Source: JAVVSK01 sp036654235
Lineage (GTDB): Bacteria; Bacillota; Clostridia; Christensenellales; CAG-138
DNA: 64,000 nt
Reading direction: 5' to 3'
NCBI GenBank assembly: GCA_036654235.1
Contig: JAVVSK010000003.1
Coordinates: 1-64,000 of the forward strand
Shown here: piece after piece, positions 43,058-51,513 of the stretch
Layout: the number at the start of each line of letters is the position of its first letter
Numbering within the stretch: position 1 is the stretch's first letter
Position numbers and translations under genes: made by a program
Notes under the pieces: model-generated
Told to the model about the DNA's origin: nothing
What the model saw: the letters and a program-made list of their open reading frames with translations, nothing else
The model's database searches: none

Positions 43058-44068
43058 ATGAAAGATATGATAACATTTGAAAGTTATGAGAGAAGAATAG
43101 ACAGCATCAATTCGTGCTTAAAAGAATATAAAATCAATAATCTTGAAGAAGCTGTCGCGCTTACCGAAAAATATGGTTTGGATATAAGAAAGACAGTCCT
43201 CTCCGTTCAGCCTATAGCCTTTGAAAATGCGGTATATGCATATACTCTTGGTGCCGCTATAGCTATAAGCTCCGGAGCTAAGACGGCGCGCGATGCTGCA
43301 ATTAGCATAGGCATCGGGCTTCAGGCTTTTTGTATAAAAGGAAGTGTTGCGGATCAGCGTCAGGTCGGAATAGGTCATGGGAATCTTGCTGCAATGCTTT
43401 TAACGGAAAATACCGATTGTTTTGCTTTTTTGGCGGGACATGAGAGCTTTGCCGCTGCTGAGGGCGCTATAGGAATAGTTAGAACCGCTAATAAAGCGCG
43501 CGTTCGTCCCCTTCGAGTTATATTAAACGGTCTAGGGAAAGATGCGGCATATATAATTTCCCGCGTAAATGGTTTTACCTACGTAAAAACCCAATACAAC
43601 GAACTTTCAGGCGAACTTTCTATCCTTGAGGAGCGCGCTTTCTCCGACGGAGAAAAGAGCCTCGTTCGCTGCTACGGAGCTAATGATGTCAATGAGGGCG
43701 TAGCCATAATGAAATTTGAGAGAGTTGATGTCTCTATAACCGGCAACTCTACAAATCCTACGAGATTCCAACATCCTGTCGCGGGAACTTATAAAAAATG
43801 GTGTATTGAAAACGGAAAGAAATATTTTTCAGTAGCCTCCGGCGGTGGTACGGGAAGAACACTGCATCCGGACAATATGGCCGCCGGACCGGCTTCCTAT
43901 GGGCTTACCGATACAATGGGCAGGATGCACAGCGACGCGCAATTTGCGGGGTCGTCGTCCGTACCGGCGCATGTTGAAATGATGGGCTTTATAGGAATGG
44001 GCAATAACCCTATGGTAGGGGCAACTGTTGCTTGCGCTGTTTCGGTTGAGGAGGCTCTTAAAGGCTAA
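43058..44068 (+). CDS. GGGtGRT-family protein of unknown function
   Basis: The 336-aa protein contains the family signature SGGGTGRTLHPDNMAAGPAS near residue 265, flanked by FQHPVAGTYKKWC and GSSSVPAHVEMMGFIGMGNN. Its N-terminal half has long alanine-rich helices (TLGAAIAISSGAKTARDAAI) and GQAFAFLAGHESFAA-like AFLAGHESFAAAEGAIGIV. The family is widespread in anaerobes next to a NifU-like gene, 2 nt upstream here. No biochemical role is known to me. It is followed by a terminator. Confidence 0.85.
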   Translation: MKDMITFESYERRIDSINSCLKEYKINNLEEAVALTEKYGLDIRKTVLSVQPIAFENAVYAYTLGAAIAISSGAKTARDAAISIGIGLQAFCIKGSVADQRQVGIGHGNLAAMLLTENTDCFAFLAGHESFAAAEGAIGIVRTANKARVRPLRVILNGLGKDAAYIISRVNGFTYVKTQYNELSGELSILEERAFSDGEKSLVRCYGANDVNEGVAIMKFERVDVSITGNSTNPTRFQHPVAGTYKKWCIENGKKYFSVASGGGTGRTLHPDNMAAGPASYGLTDTMGRMHSDAQFAGSSSVPAHVEMMGFIGMGNNPMVGATVACAVSVEEALKG

Positions 44069-44091
44069 AATAGTTTTGTTTTAATTAAACT

Positions 44092-44126
44092 TCCCCGCTC
44101 TTTTTTGATTTAGGGTGGGGATTTTT
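44092..44126 (+). terminator. Terminator after the GGGtGRT gene
   Basis: TCCCCGCTC (44092-44100) pairs with GGGTGGGGA (44113-44121), with two G-U pairs, followed by TTTTT. Confidence 0.8.
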
Positions 44127-44691
44127 ACTATTTTAAAATACTCCGTATTTTTATTAAACGTTTTTTGATTATGCACTATATAATAGTTTTAATAATTAAT
44201 CCTTTTACAGAATAATCTTCTCAATTTTAAGGTTTCTATTTCGTGAGCATGGAAGCATGTTTTCTTGAAGAGTAATACAACTTTAATTGAATAAGATGTG
44301 TATTTTAATAATTGTGTGATGCATATCTAAGTTATATATGTTAGCCTATATATGCAAGCTTTTTATTTTGTTCCTCCTTTAACAAATAGCTTTATCGTAA
44401 ATTCGCTCGGTTATAACGAGCGAATTTGCGTAGCGCTAAAATCAACGCTTATGATATTCATGGGCGTTTTATTATTTTTACTTTTTCTAAATAGTAAATA
44501 AAGCGGGATCGCTTTATTTTTTTAAAGCGATCCCAAAATAATAGTAAATTGGAGGAAAACCTTTGTACCATACTTTCCGCTTTTATTATAACCTCGAATA
44601 ATGGCATTAGTATAGCAAAAAAATCTCTGTCTTGCGGCATCATGTGATTTTTTTGTGTGTCATTATATTTTTACGGGAAGAAAAAACATTC
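44127..44691. other. AT-rich spacer with two strong hairpins
   Basis: No gene is supported in this 565-nt spacer. Two perfect inverted repeats stand out: AAATTCGCTCG/CGAGCGAATTT (44399-44409 and 44417-44427) and GGGATCGCTTTA/TAAAGCGATCCC (44505-44516 and 44523-44534). On the minus strand the second could help end sigE transcription, although only a weak T-rich tract follows. A 61-codon minus-strand frame across it looks non-coding. Confidence 0.55.
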
Positions 44692-45402
44692 TCAGCCGCT
44701 CATCGCGCAAATGTCTCTTTTAAGCTCTCCTATTATTCGTTTTTCAAGCCGCGAAATATAGCTTTGCGATATACCCATCATATCCGCAACCTGTTTCTGG
44801 GTACATTCTTCGTTTCCAAACAATCCAAATCTAAGCTCGACTATGCGTTTTTCACGCGCATTTAATTTGTTTAATGCAGCATTCAAAAGTTCCTTATCCA
44901 CTTCGTCCTCAATATCTCGGCTTACTATATCGGATTCGGTTCCCAAAACGTCCGAAAGTAAAAGTTCGTTCCCGTCCCAATCGATATTTAAAGGCTCATC
45001 TAAAGAAACTTCAAGTTTTAAACGCGAGGTTCTTCTAAGGTGCATCAATATCTCATTCTCAATGCAGCGCGATCCATATGTCGCAAGCTTTATATTTTTT
45101 TTCGGATCAAATGTGTTAACCGCCTTTATAAGCCCAATGGTGCCAATAGAAATAAGATCCTCAATTGCTACTCCTGTATTTTCAAATTTACGCGCTATAT
45201 ATACGACAAGACGAAGATTCCGTTCTATCAAAACCGTCTTTACCGTCTCCTTATCCGTTTCAAACCTTTCAAGAAGGAGAAGCTCGTCTTCCCTTGAAAG
45301 CGGTGGTGGAAGAGCCTCCCCGATACCCATATAATAGATACTCTGTTTAATTTCCGTTCTTCTGTATAAAATTTCGAGTAATTTTCTAACGAAATTTTGC
45401 AT
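44692..45402 (-). CDS. sigE: Sporulation sigma factor SigE (pro-sigma-E)
   Basis: SigE is the early mother-cell sigma factor. The 236-aa product begins with a cleavable pro-sequence (about residues 1-25, rich in basic and aromatic residues), then SIYYMGIGEALPPPLS, the region 2 core RNLRLVVYIARKFENTG and EDLISIGTIGLIKAVNTFDP, KLATYGSRCIENEILMHLRR, and region 4 REKRIVELRFGLFG with the helix-turn-helix TQKQVADMMGISQSYISRLEKRI. It is separated from its processing protease only by a long overlap: spoIIGA runs into its first 163 nt in another frame. Confidence 0.96.
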   Translation of the reverse strand: MQNFVRKLLEILYRRTEIKQSIYYMGIGEALPPPLSREDELLLLERFETDKETVKTVLIERNLRLVVYIARKFENTGVAIEDLISIGTIGLIKAVNTFDPKKNIKLATYGSRCIENEILMHLRRTSRLKLEVSLDEPLNIDWDGNELLLSDVLGTESDIVSRDIEDEVDKELLNAALNKLNAREKRIVELRFGLFGNEECTQKQVADMMGISQSYISRLEKRIIGELKRDICAMSG

Positions 45403-46175
45403 TCATCGTTCCTCCTCAATATTTCATTTGGCAGAGCAAAGAGCGGAATTATCGCTTCGCCCCCATCAATTTTTCGTTCACTTATAGCAATAAAAAGCTT
45501 TATAGTTACTCCGTTTACCGTGGTTTTTTGGGGGAAAAATCCATATAATACCGAGCTTTCACTCACCGTTGAAATAGGAATCGGTATTGTTGCGAACGCT
45601 TTAAGCTCAGAGTTCTCAACTATCACTGCGGGAAAACCGCTTATTGGCTCAGCTAGGCTGCTTCCGCTATCGATTATCGCTGAAAAATTATATTTTTTAT
45701 TGTCGGCTTCTATTATCAGTTCAGCTTTTTCTTCCCCTATTGCCCTGCTTTTTAATAGCCCACGGATAATGCGTGGCAAAAACATTCCCAAAAACGCCGT
45801 ATATATAACAACGCGAAATGGAATGCCGACAAACAATGCTCCGTTTTCGGACGCACCCCCAAGAAAAAAGACCAGCGCATAGGAAAGCCCACCTAAAACA
45901 ACCGTAGATAACAGAACCGCCAAAACACCCTTAAAGTACCTAAAGAACGATTTAAATGGGATTCCTAAACTCATTACAAGCAAAAGAGGAAGCTTTAAAT
46001 ACCAATTGGAGAGCGGATTCGGAAACAAATAACTAAAAGCCGCATATATGCCCAGCAATACTGCTAAGGCACCTTGTAGAAGCATATTCCCTCTCACCCT
46101 TAAAATTGCACATGCGGATCTCAGTATCAGCATATTCATAATGGCGTTGTCCAAAAGAAAAATTTCTATATACAT
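45240..46175 (-). CDS. spoIIGA: Pro-sigma-E aspartic protease SpoIIGA
   Basis: SpoIIGA is the membrane-bound protease that removes the SigE pro-sequence. The protein has five hydrophobic segments in its first 150 residues (MYIEIFLLDNAIMNMLIL start) and a soluble C-terminal domain with the aspartyl protease motif IIDSGSSLAEPISGFPAVIV and EAIIPLFALP. A family-like end would fall near residue 255-265, about where sigE starts. Here the frame stays open for another 50 or so residues, out of frame across sigE, giving 311 residues. A sequencing or assembly error is possible. Confidence 0.88.
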   Translation of the reverse strand: MYIEIFLLDNAIMNMLILRSACAILRVRGNMLLQGALAVLLGIYAAFSYLFPNPLSNWYLKLPLLLVMSLGIPFKSFFRYFKGVLAVLLSTVVLGGLSYALVFFLGGASENGALFVGIPFRVVIYTAFLGMFLPRIIRGLLKSRAIGEEKAELIIEADNKKYNFSAIIDSGSSLAEPISGFPAVIVENSELKAFATIPIPISTVSESSVLYGFFPQKTTVNGVTIKLFIAISERKIDGGEAIIPLFALPNEILRRNDECKISLENYSKFYTEERKLNRVSIIWVSGRLFHHRFQGKTSFSFLKGLKRIRRR

Positions 46176-46337
46176 TAAACACCGCCCTAAGTTTAAGCTT
46201 TCGGTGTCAGTATAGATTATGTTTCTATTTGTATTTGTAGAATGAGATACAAGAAATAGGCAGATTTGTGCTGTAAACGAAGATTCAACCTATGAATAAA
46301 TCCTGCATAGTATAGAGAATAAAGGTGGTAATGCGAT

Positions 46338-47021
46338 ATGAAGCTAAAAAAAGCCTCCCCCTCTTTTAAAAAGCGCAGGGCACGTTTTGGGATCTTTATT
46401 ATATTCGTCATAGTCTCGCTTACGGTTGTATTTTGTTTTTTTAATAACAGCGTACGACCGGCTATGATAGCGCTATCCGAATCTAAAGTAAAATTAATTG
46501 TAAACCGTGCTATGCTTAATTCAATTTATACCTCTATGAGCAACAACAAAGCCTATTCAAATATACTTTCAACTGTTAAGATAGGCGAAAGGCTGTCCAT
46601 GCTTAAAACTGATAGTATTGCAATGAATATGCTCGCTACTGAATGCACGGAAAAAGCGGCGGATTTCATAGGGAAGCTTGGGGAACAGGGAATAAGTATA
46701 GCTTTAGGAACATTAACGAACATTCCAATGTTTTCAGGGCTAGGTCCTAAGCTAAAAATGACATTTACGCCTGCCGGAAGCGTTTTAAGTGAATTTGATT
46801 CGCAATTTTCAGCCTCAGGGATAAATCAAACTCTTTTTAGAATAATGCTAAAGTTAACGGCGAATGTATATATAATTATGCCCGGTGTTTCGCAGAACAT
46901 CAGCGTTGTAACGGAGGTTATAATAGCCGAAAGCGTAATAGTCGGCGAAGTACCTCAGGTATTTACGGATGTTGCCAACAATGAGGATATGCTGAACCTT
47001 ATTCCGACAGAGATACAATAA
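46338..47021 (+). CDS. yunB: Sporulation protein YunB
   Basis: YunB is a SigE-controlled mother-cell protein needed for spore maturation in Bacillus. The 227-aa product has one N-terminal transmembrane segment (about 18-38, IFIIFVIVSLTVVFCFF) and a soluble domain with NRAMLNSIYTSMS, IALGTLTNIPMFSGLGPKL, and NQTLFRIMLKLTANVYIIMPG. It is divergent from spoIIGA with 162 nt between starts and preceded by AAAGGTGG. Its role is not known in molecular detail. Confidence 0.9.
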   Translation: MKLKKASPSFKKRRARFGIFIIFVIVSLTVVFCFFNNSVRPAMIALSESKVKLIVNRAMLNSIYTSMSNNKAYSNILSTVKIGERLSMLKTDSIAMNMLATECTEKAADFIGKLGEQGISIALGTLTNIPMFSGLGPKLKMTFTPAGSVLSEFDSQFSASGINQTLFRIMLKLTANVYIIMPGVSQNISVVTEVIIAESVIVGEVPQVFTDVANNEDMLNLIPTEIQ

Positions 47022-47029
47022 ATTAGCAT

Positions 47030-47069
47030 AAAAAAGCGTCGATTGAAAGATTTCAATCGACGCTTTTTT
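47030..47069. terminator. Bidirectional terminator, yunB/groL
   Basis: AAAAAGCGTCGATTGAAA and TTTCAATCGACGCTTTTTT form a perfect 18-bp stem with a 2-nt loop. T runs flank it on either strand, serving both convergent genes. Confidence 0.95.
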
Positions 47070-47089
47070 ATTTATCTATTCGGGCTTTA

Positions 47090-48715
47090 TCAATACATGC
47101 CCTGTCCGCCACCCATAGGAGCTGCTTCCGCTTCAGGTTCGGGAATATCGCAAACGATGCTCTCGGTCGTAAGAACCATAGCAGCTATGCTTGCCGCATT
47201 TTGTAATGCGCTTCTCGTTACCTTCGTCGGGTCTATGATACCCTTATCTTCCATTATACCATATTCATCAAGATAGGCATCGTAGCCATATCCCGGAATC
47301 GTCGAGTTCTTTAAAGCTTCAACTATGACAGAGCCTTCAAGTCCCGCGTTTGCTGCTATCTGACGTACCGGTTCTTCGAGAGCGCGAACGATAATCTGAA
47401 TTCCGGTTTTCCTATCACCCTCCGCGTTGTTTTCAAGAGCCTTTACGCGTTTTATAAGGCTGACCAGCGCAACTCCGCCACCGGGGACGATGCCTTCTTC
47501 AACCGCCGCGCGAGTTGCGGAAAGGGCATCCTCTATACGCATCTTAATTTCCTTCATTTCGACTTCGGTAGCCGCGCCTACAGATATGACCGCTACGCCA
47601 CCGGCAAGCTTCGCAAGGCGCTCTTGCAGCTTTTCCTTATCGTAATCGCTCGTCGTCTCTTCGATCTGAGCGCGAATCGAATTGATTCTAGCCTTAATCT
47701 CCGAAGGATCGCCGGCACCTTCAACTATAGTCGTATTTTCTTTATCGACCTTAACTTGATGCGCCGTTCCGAGCTGATTCAACGTTGTCTCTTTAAGATC
47801 CATCCCGAGTTCTTCGGAAATTACTTCTCCGCCTGTCAAAACCGCGATATCTTGAAGCATAGCCTTGCGCCTATCGCCAAAGCCCGGAGCTTTTACTGCG
47901 ACGCAACGGAATGTTCCGCGAAGAGTATTAACGACGAGAGTTGCAAGAGCTTCACCCTCAACATCCTCGGCAATTATAAGGAGAGCCTTACCCGTCTTTA
48001 CAACCTGCTCGAGAAGAGGGAGAATCTCCTGAATATTTGAGATTTTCTTTTCTGTTATAAGGATGTACGGATTTTCAAGAATAGCTTCCATTTTATCTCT
48101 GTCGGTTACCATGTAGGCAGAGGCATATCCGCGATCGAATTGCATACCTTCGACAAGATTAAGCTCAGTCTCCATAGTTTTGCTCTCTTCAACAGTTATA
48201 ACGCCGTCGTTTCCGACTTTTTCCATAGCCTCACTTATTAGCGTTCCTATAGTTTCGTTACCCGCGGAAATCGAAGCTACATTCGAGATAGCCTGTTTGT
48301 TTAAAATAGGTTTACTTAGATCCTTAAGCCCAGCTACAGCCTCTTTAACCGCATCCTCTATGCCACGCTTTAAGACTATCGGGTTCGCGCCCGCAGCGAC
48401 GTTTTTAAGTCCCTCGCGAACTATAGCTTGCGCAAGAAGAGTAGCGGTTGTCGTTCCGTCACCGGCAACGTCGTTCGTCTTTGTCGCAACTTCTTTTACA
48501 AGCTGAGCGCCCATGTTTTCGAACGAATCTTCAAGCTCTATTTCTTTTGCTATTGTTACGCCGTCATTCGTAATCGTAGGCGCACCAAACTTTTTATCGA
48601 GTACAACGTTCCTGCCCTTTGGTCCTAATGTAATTTTAACGGTATCAGCAAGCGCATTGATACCCCTTTCGAGAGCGCGGCGAGCCTCTTCACCATATTT
48701 TAATTGCTTTGCCAT
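47090..48715 (-). CDS. groL: Chaperonin GroEL
   Basis: GroEL forms the double-ring chaperonin that folds proteins with GroES and ATP. The 541-aa protein has MAKQLKYGEEARRALERGIN, KITLGPKGRNVVLDKKFGAPTITNDGVTIAKEIELED, the ATP-binding VAGDGTTTATLLAQAI and the C-terminal end GGGQGMY. Family length is normal. It is the second gene of groESL, 21 nt after groS, preceded by GGAGG. Confidence 0.98.
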   Translation of the reverse strand: MAKQLKYGEEARRALERGINALADTVKITLGPKGRNVVLDKKFGAPTITNDGVTIAKEIELEDSFENMGAQLVKEVATKTNDVAGDGTTTATLLAQAIVREGLKNVAAGANPIVLKRGIEDAVKEAVAGLKDLSKPILNKQAISNVASISAGNETIGTLISEAMEKVGNDGVITVEESKTMETELNLVEGMQFDRGYASAYMVTDRDKMEAILENPYILITEKKISNIQEILPLLEQVVKTGKALLIIAEDVEGEALATLVVNTLRGTFRCVAVKAPGFGDRRKAMLQDIAVLTGGEVISEELGMDLKETTLNQLGTAHQVKVDKENTTIVEGAGDPSEIKARINSIRAQIEETTSDYDKEKLQERLAKLAGGVAVISVGAATEVEMKEIKMRIEDALSATRAAVEEGIVPGGGVALVSLIKRVKALENNAEGDRKTGIQIIVRALEEPVRQIAANAGLEGSVIVEALKNSTIPGYGYDAYLDEYGIMEDKGIIDPTKVTRSALQNAASIAAMVLTTESIVCDIPEPEAEAAPMGGGQGMY

Positions 48716-48736
48716 GATTTAATTCCTCCTTAAAAT

Positions 48737-49024
48737 TCAGTCCTCGACGACTGCCAAAATATCGCTCTGACGAACGACGGTAACTTCTTCTCCATCTACC
48801 TTAACTTCCGTTCCGGCATACTTTGAATAAATAACCTTGTCTCCAACCTTAACGTACATAGTAACGTCTTTCCCGTCAACAACTCCGCCCGGACCAACGG
48901 CTATAATCTCAGCCACTTGCGGCTTTTCCTTAGCGGTTCCCGTTAAAATAATGCCGCCCTTAGTCTTTTCTTCAGTCTCAAGACTTCTTATTACCACGCG
49001 ATCGGCTAATGGTTTAAGCTTCAT
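48737..49024 (-). CDS. groS: Co-chaperonin GroES
   Basis: GroES is the heptameric lid of GroEL. The 95-aa protein has KPLADRVVIRSLETEEKTKG, the mobile loop GGIILTGTAKEKPQ, AVGPG and VIYSKYAGTEVKV. Starts at ATG with GGAGG upstream; transcribed from the CIRCE-controlled promoter just upstream. Confidence 0.97.
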   Translation of the reverse strand: MKLKPLADRVVIRSLETEEKTKGGIILTGTAKEKPQVAEIIAVGPGGVVDGKDVTMYVKVGDKVIYSKYAGTEVKVDGEEVTVVRQSDILAVVED

Positions 49025-49060
49025 AATAATATTACCTCCGAATCATTCTCAACTTGTTTG

Positions 49061-49087
49061 TTAGCACTCAACTTCATCGAGTGCTAA
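49061..49087. promoter_or_regulatory. CIRCE operator, groESL
   Basis: The perfect inverted repeat TTAGCACTC-N9-GAGTGCTAA is the binding site of HrcA, encoded in this window at 60046-61086. It sits at the transcript start, downstream of the -10 box, where bound HrcA blocks initiation. Confidence 0.98.
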
Positions 49088-49095
49088 CAGTCCCT

Positions 49096-49124
49096 ATGAT
49101 AGAGCATTGAGCTTTTATCGGCAA
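49096..49124 (-). promoter_or_regulatory. Promoter of groESL
   Basis: On the minus strand TTGCCG (49124-49119), a 17-nt spacer and TATCAT (49101-49096) directly precede the CIRCE operator. Confidence 0.8.
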
Positions 49125-49321
49125 TGTGCAATTTTAGCCTAATACAGATGAAAAACTCCATTATAACGAAATAACATGATAAATATCATCCGTTATCTTT
49201 ATTTTTCATCTATACTCATTTTTACTCTATTTTACGTTTTAAAAAGTGGCGTGCTTGTTGCACAAATGTGAATAATGGTGATAAAATAATCTATTGATTT
49301 TTTTAGCAAGGTAGGTTAATT

Positions 49322-49783
49322 ATGGAGAACTTTACAAAATGGGATGCACGTTTTATGGAGCTGACGAAAGTTATAGCAACTTGGTCAAGCTGTTACAATG
49401 AAAATCGCCAAATAGGCGCTGTTATAGTAAAAAACAAGAGAATAATAACTACTGGGTATAATGGCGCTCCGGCCGGTATAATAAGCTGCAAAGATCGGGG
49501 CGAATGTATTAGGCGAAAGCTCAATATTCCCTCGGGGAAACAACATGAAATTTGCTACGCAATACATGCTGAGCAAAACGCAATTATTCAGGCAGCAAAG
49601 CTCGGGATAGCGATAGAAGGAGCGACGCTCTATTGCACACATCAACCATGCGTAATATGCGCAAAGATGATCGTTAACGCCGGAATAAATAAAGTTATAT
49701 ACGGCGATGGTTATCCGGACGAATTTGCCATGCAGATTTTTGATATGGCTCAAGTTGAAATTTTAAGGTACGAAGCCGACTAA
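49322..49783 (+). CDS. Deoxycytidylate deaminase, ComEB-like
   Basis: dCMP deaminase supplies dUMP for thymidylate synthesis. The 153-aa protein has the zinc motif HAEQNAIIQAA, and CTHQPCVICAKMIVNAGI (C-x-x-C with the preceding H), and the usual insertion ECIRRKLNIPSGKQHEICYA. In Bacillus this family is called ComEB, though competence involvement is disputed. It has a weak ribosome site (AAGGTAGG) and stands alone, convergent with mltG. Confidence 0.93.
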   Translation: MENFTKWDARFMELTKVIATWSSCYNENRQIGAVIVKNKRIITTGYNGAPAGIISCKDRGECIRRKLNIPSGKQHEICYAIHAEQNAIIQAAKLGIAIEGATLYCTHQPCVICAKMIVNAGINKVIYGDGYPDEFAMQIFDMAQVEILRYEAD

Positions 49784-49838
49784 ACTAAAAGCTTTCTAAT
49801 AAGGTGAAATTTCGCGACTTTTTAAAGCCAAACCTAAT

Positions 49839-49890
49839 TAGAAAAGCTTTGCCGTTTGAATTTTAAAATTCAAACGGCAAAGCTTTTCTA
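49839..49890. terminator. 52-bp perfect palindrome, likely bidirectional terminator
   Basis: The two 26-bp halves from TAGAAAAGCTTTGCCGTTTG to its mirror are exact inverted copies without a loop. The element lies between convergent genes. On each strand the stem ends in CTTTTCTA, which is a short T tract. A related partial copy of the outer arm (AAAGCTTTCTAAT) occurs at about 49787-49800. Confidence 0.75.
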
Positions 49891-49952
49891 AAATAACAAT
49901 AAAATCTATAATGCAGGAACATCCGGTTTTTTACCTTCCGCTCCCCCTGTTT

Positions 49953-51134
49953 TCACCAATACGGCTTATACATCTCAATATTTTTAAGATGCTCTTCATA
50001 GGTCTTTGCATATACCAACTCGCCTGTAGCCGCATATTTCAAGCAAAAGTAAAGATAACCCTGATCGGCAAATGCCATATCCGGATGAAGCGCCGCATAT
50101 ATTGTCTTTTGACCCGGGTTACAAATAGCCGATGGCGGTAATCCCTTATTCTTTCGAGTATTGTACTGCGTTACTGCCTGAAGCTCCTCTGCCGTAAGGT
50201 TAAGTTTCTTAACGTCCCAATAATATGCAAGAACTGCATCCGAACCCAGCGTAGTATCCGTTTTAAGACGTTTTTGGAATATCGCGGCAACTTTAGCGTA
50301 ATCCTCTTCAAGTACCGCTTCTTTTTCGATCATAGACGCAATTATCAATATATCGTCTATGCTCATATTCATTTCTTTCGCGCGCACCTTATACTCATCT
50401 GTAAATACAAGATCAAAGCGAGAAAGCATCTTTCGAATAATTGTATCAGACGAGGCATTTAGATAAAAATCATAAGTGTCGGGGAAAAGGTAACCCTCAA
50501 GATTGAATTTGCGTGATTCCTTTGAAGTTTCCGTACCCTCTTTAGGAAGCATTGCGCTTATAAAATCAAAATTCGCAAAATTCGCACCCGTTTTGCAATT
50601 TTCCAAGAATTCGCTCTCGCTAATCTCCATGCCCTTTGCTTTAAGCTCCGCCGCTATTTCTTTAACGGTCATCCCCTCGGGGAAGGTCAGCCTAACTATA
50701 TTCATCTCCTCGCCGCCTCTGCAAAGCGTATCAATAATTGAGGGAATATCCATATTTTTACTTAGATAATATCTCCCGGGCAATAAATCCTGAGCCTTAC
50801 CCATAAAATCCACATATACTTTAAAAACAGCCTTATTGCGAATAAGACCCTGATTACCCTCTCCGCAAGCTTCATAAAGAGCCTTTGCAATCGTCGACGC
50901 GCCCCATCCGCTTTCAACAACAACCGTTATAGGCGTTGCGTCGCTTGAATCTACCGGCGAAATATATTGGTTTAACATTACATTGTAAAATATAGCAACT
51001 CCGGAAAGTGCTATGACAACCGAAAGTGCAACTATTATAGCCGGTCGCGCCGCTACATATATTCGCCTTCGTTTTGCCTTCAATATACGCGCTTCACGCT
51101 CCGTCAATTCTTTTTTAGATTTTCCAAAGAACAT
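49953..51134 (-). CDS. mltG: Endolytic transglycosylase MltG
   Basis: MltG cuts nascent peptidoglycan strands at the membrane. The 393-aa protein has a short cytoplasmic start, one transmembrane helix (about 28-50), a LysM-like segment (GWGASTIAKALYEA), and the catalytic YceG domain. That domain shows GRYYLSKNMDI, EGYLFPDTYDF, the catalytic glutamate in IIASMIEKEA and TTLGSDAVLAYY with NTRKNKGLPPSAICNPG. ATG 51134 is preferred to a TTG at 51146 because GAGG sits 6-7 nt before it. It overlaps or abuts the ylbF-family gene end. Confidence 0.95.
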   Translation of the reverse strand: MFFGKSKKELTEREARILKAKRRRIYVAARPAIIVALSVVIALSGVAIFYNVMLNQYISPVDSSDATPITVVVESGWGASTIAKALYEACGEGNQGLIRNKAVFKVYVDFMGKAQDLLPGRYYLSKNMDIPSIIDTLCRGGEEMNIVRLTFPEGMTVKEIAAELKAKGMEISESEFLENCKTGANFANFDFISAMLPKEGTETSKESRKFNLEGYLFPDTYDFYLNASSDTIIRKMLSRFDLVFTDEYKVRAKEMNMSIDDILIIASMIEKEAVLEEDYAKVAAIFQKRLKTDTTLGSDAVLAYYWDVKKLNLTAEELQAVTQYNTRKNKGLPPSAICNPGQKTIYAALHPDMAFADQGYLYFCLKYAATGELVYAKTYEEHLKNIEMYKPYW

Positions 51135-51135
51135 A

Positions 51136-51477
51136 TTAAGCCTCAAGCGCCCCGAGATCCAAATCTATAGCGTCTCCCAAAATCTTATAAACATCGCCCA
51201 ACATCGCATGCAATTGATATTCCGCGATAAGATACATAGATGCGTCCGCGTTCATCTGTAAAAGCTCACCGATTTTTTGAAGTTTTTGCATTGTTTCGTC
51301 ATCCTTTTTACCGGAAATGACGCCTGCCTGCGCTTCAAGCTGCATTTTGTGATAATCCTTCAAAAGCGCCTTAGTCGTTTCATTCTCATAAGCTTTTGCC
51401 TGTGTTTTTTTGTATTCTTTGTACTCCTCGCTCGTGCCTAAAAGCTTTGCAAGTTCTCTAGCCTTGTCGTAAACCAT
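51136..51477 (-). CDS. YlbF/YmcA-family regulator
   Basis: The 113-aa, all-helical protein belongs to the DUF964/Com_YlbF family: ARELAKLLGTSEEYKEYKKT, LLKDYHKMQLEAQAG and a late hydrophobic helix. In Bacillus, YlbF, YmcA and YaaT form the Y-complex that directs RNase Y maturation. The context here, next to RNase J, also points to RNA turnover. It is 36 nt downstream of rnjA. Confidence 0.88.
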   Translation of the reverse strand: MVYDKARELAKLLGTSEEYKEYKKTQAKAYENETTKALLKDYHKMQLEAQAGVISGKKDDETMQKLQKIGELLQMNADASMYLIAEYQLHAMLGDVYKILGDAIDLDLGALEA

Positions 51478-51513
51478 AGTTTTTTCCTCGTTTCTTGCGT
51501 ATTTTCCGTACGC

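Noticed and set aside
44458..44643. 61-aa minus-strand frame
   Set aside because: It spans a perfect hairpin, has no ribosome site and no recognisable protein pattern.
45397..45882. 161-aa plus-strand frame
   Set aside because: It is antisense to spoIIGA and has no family features.
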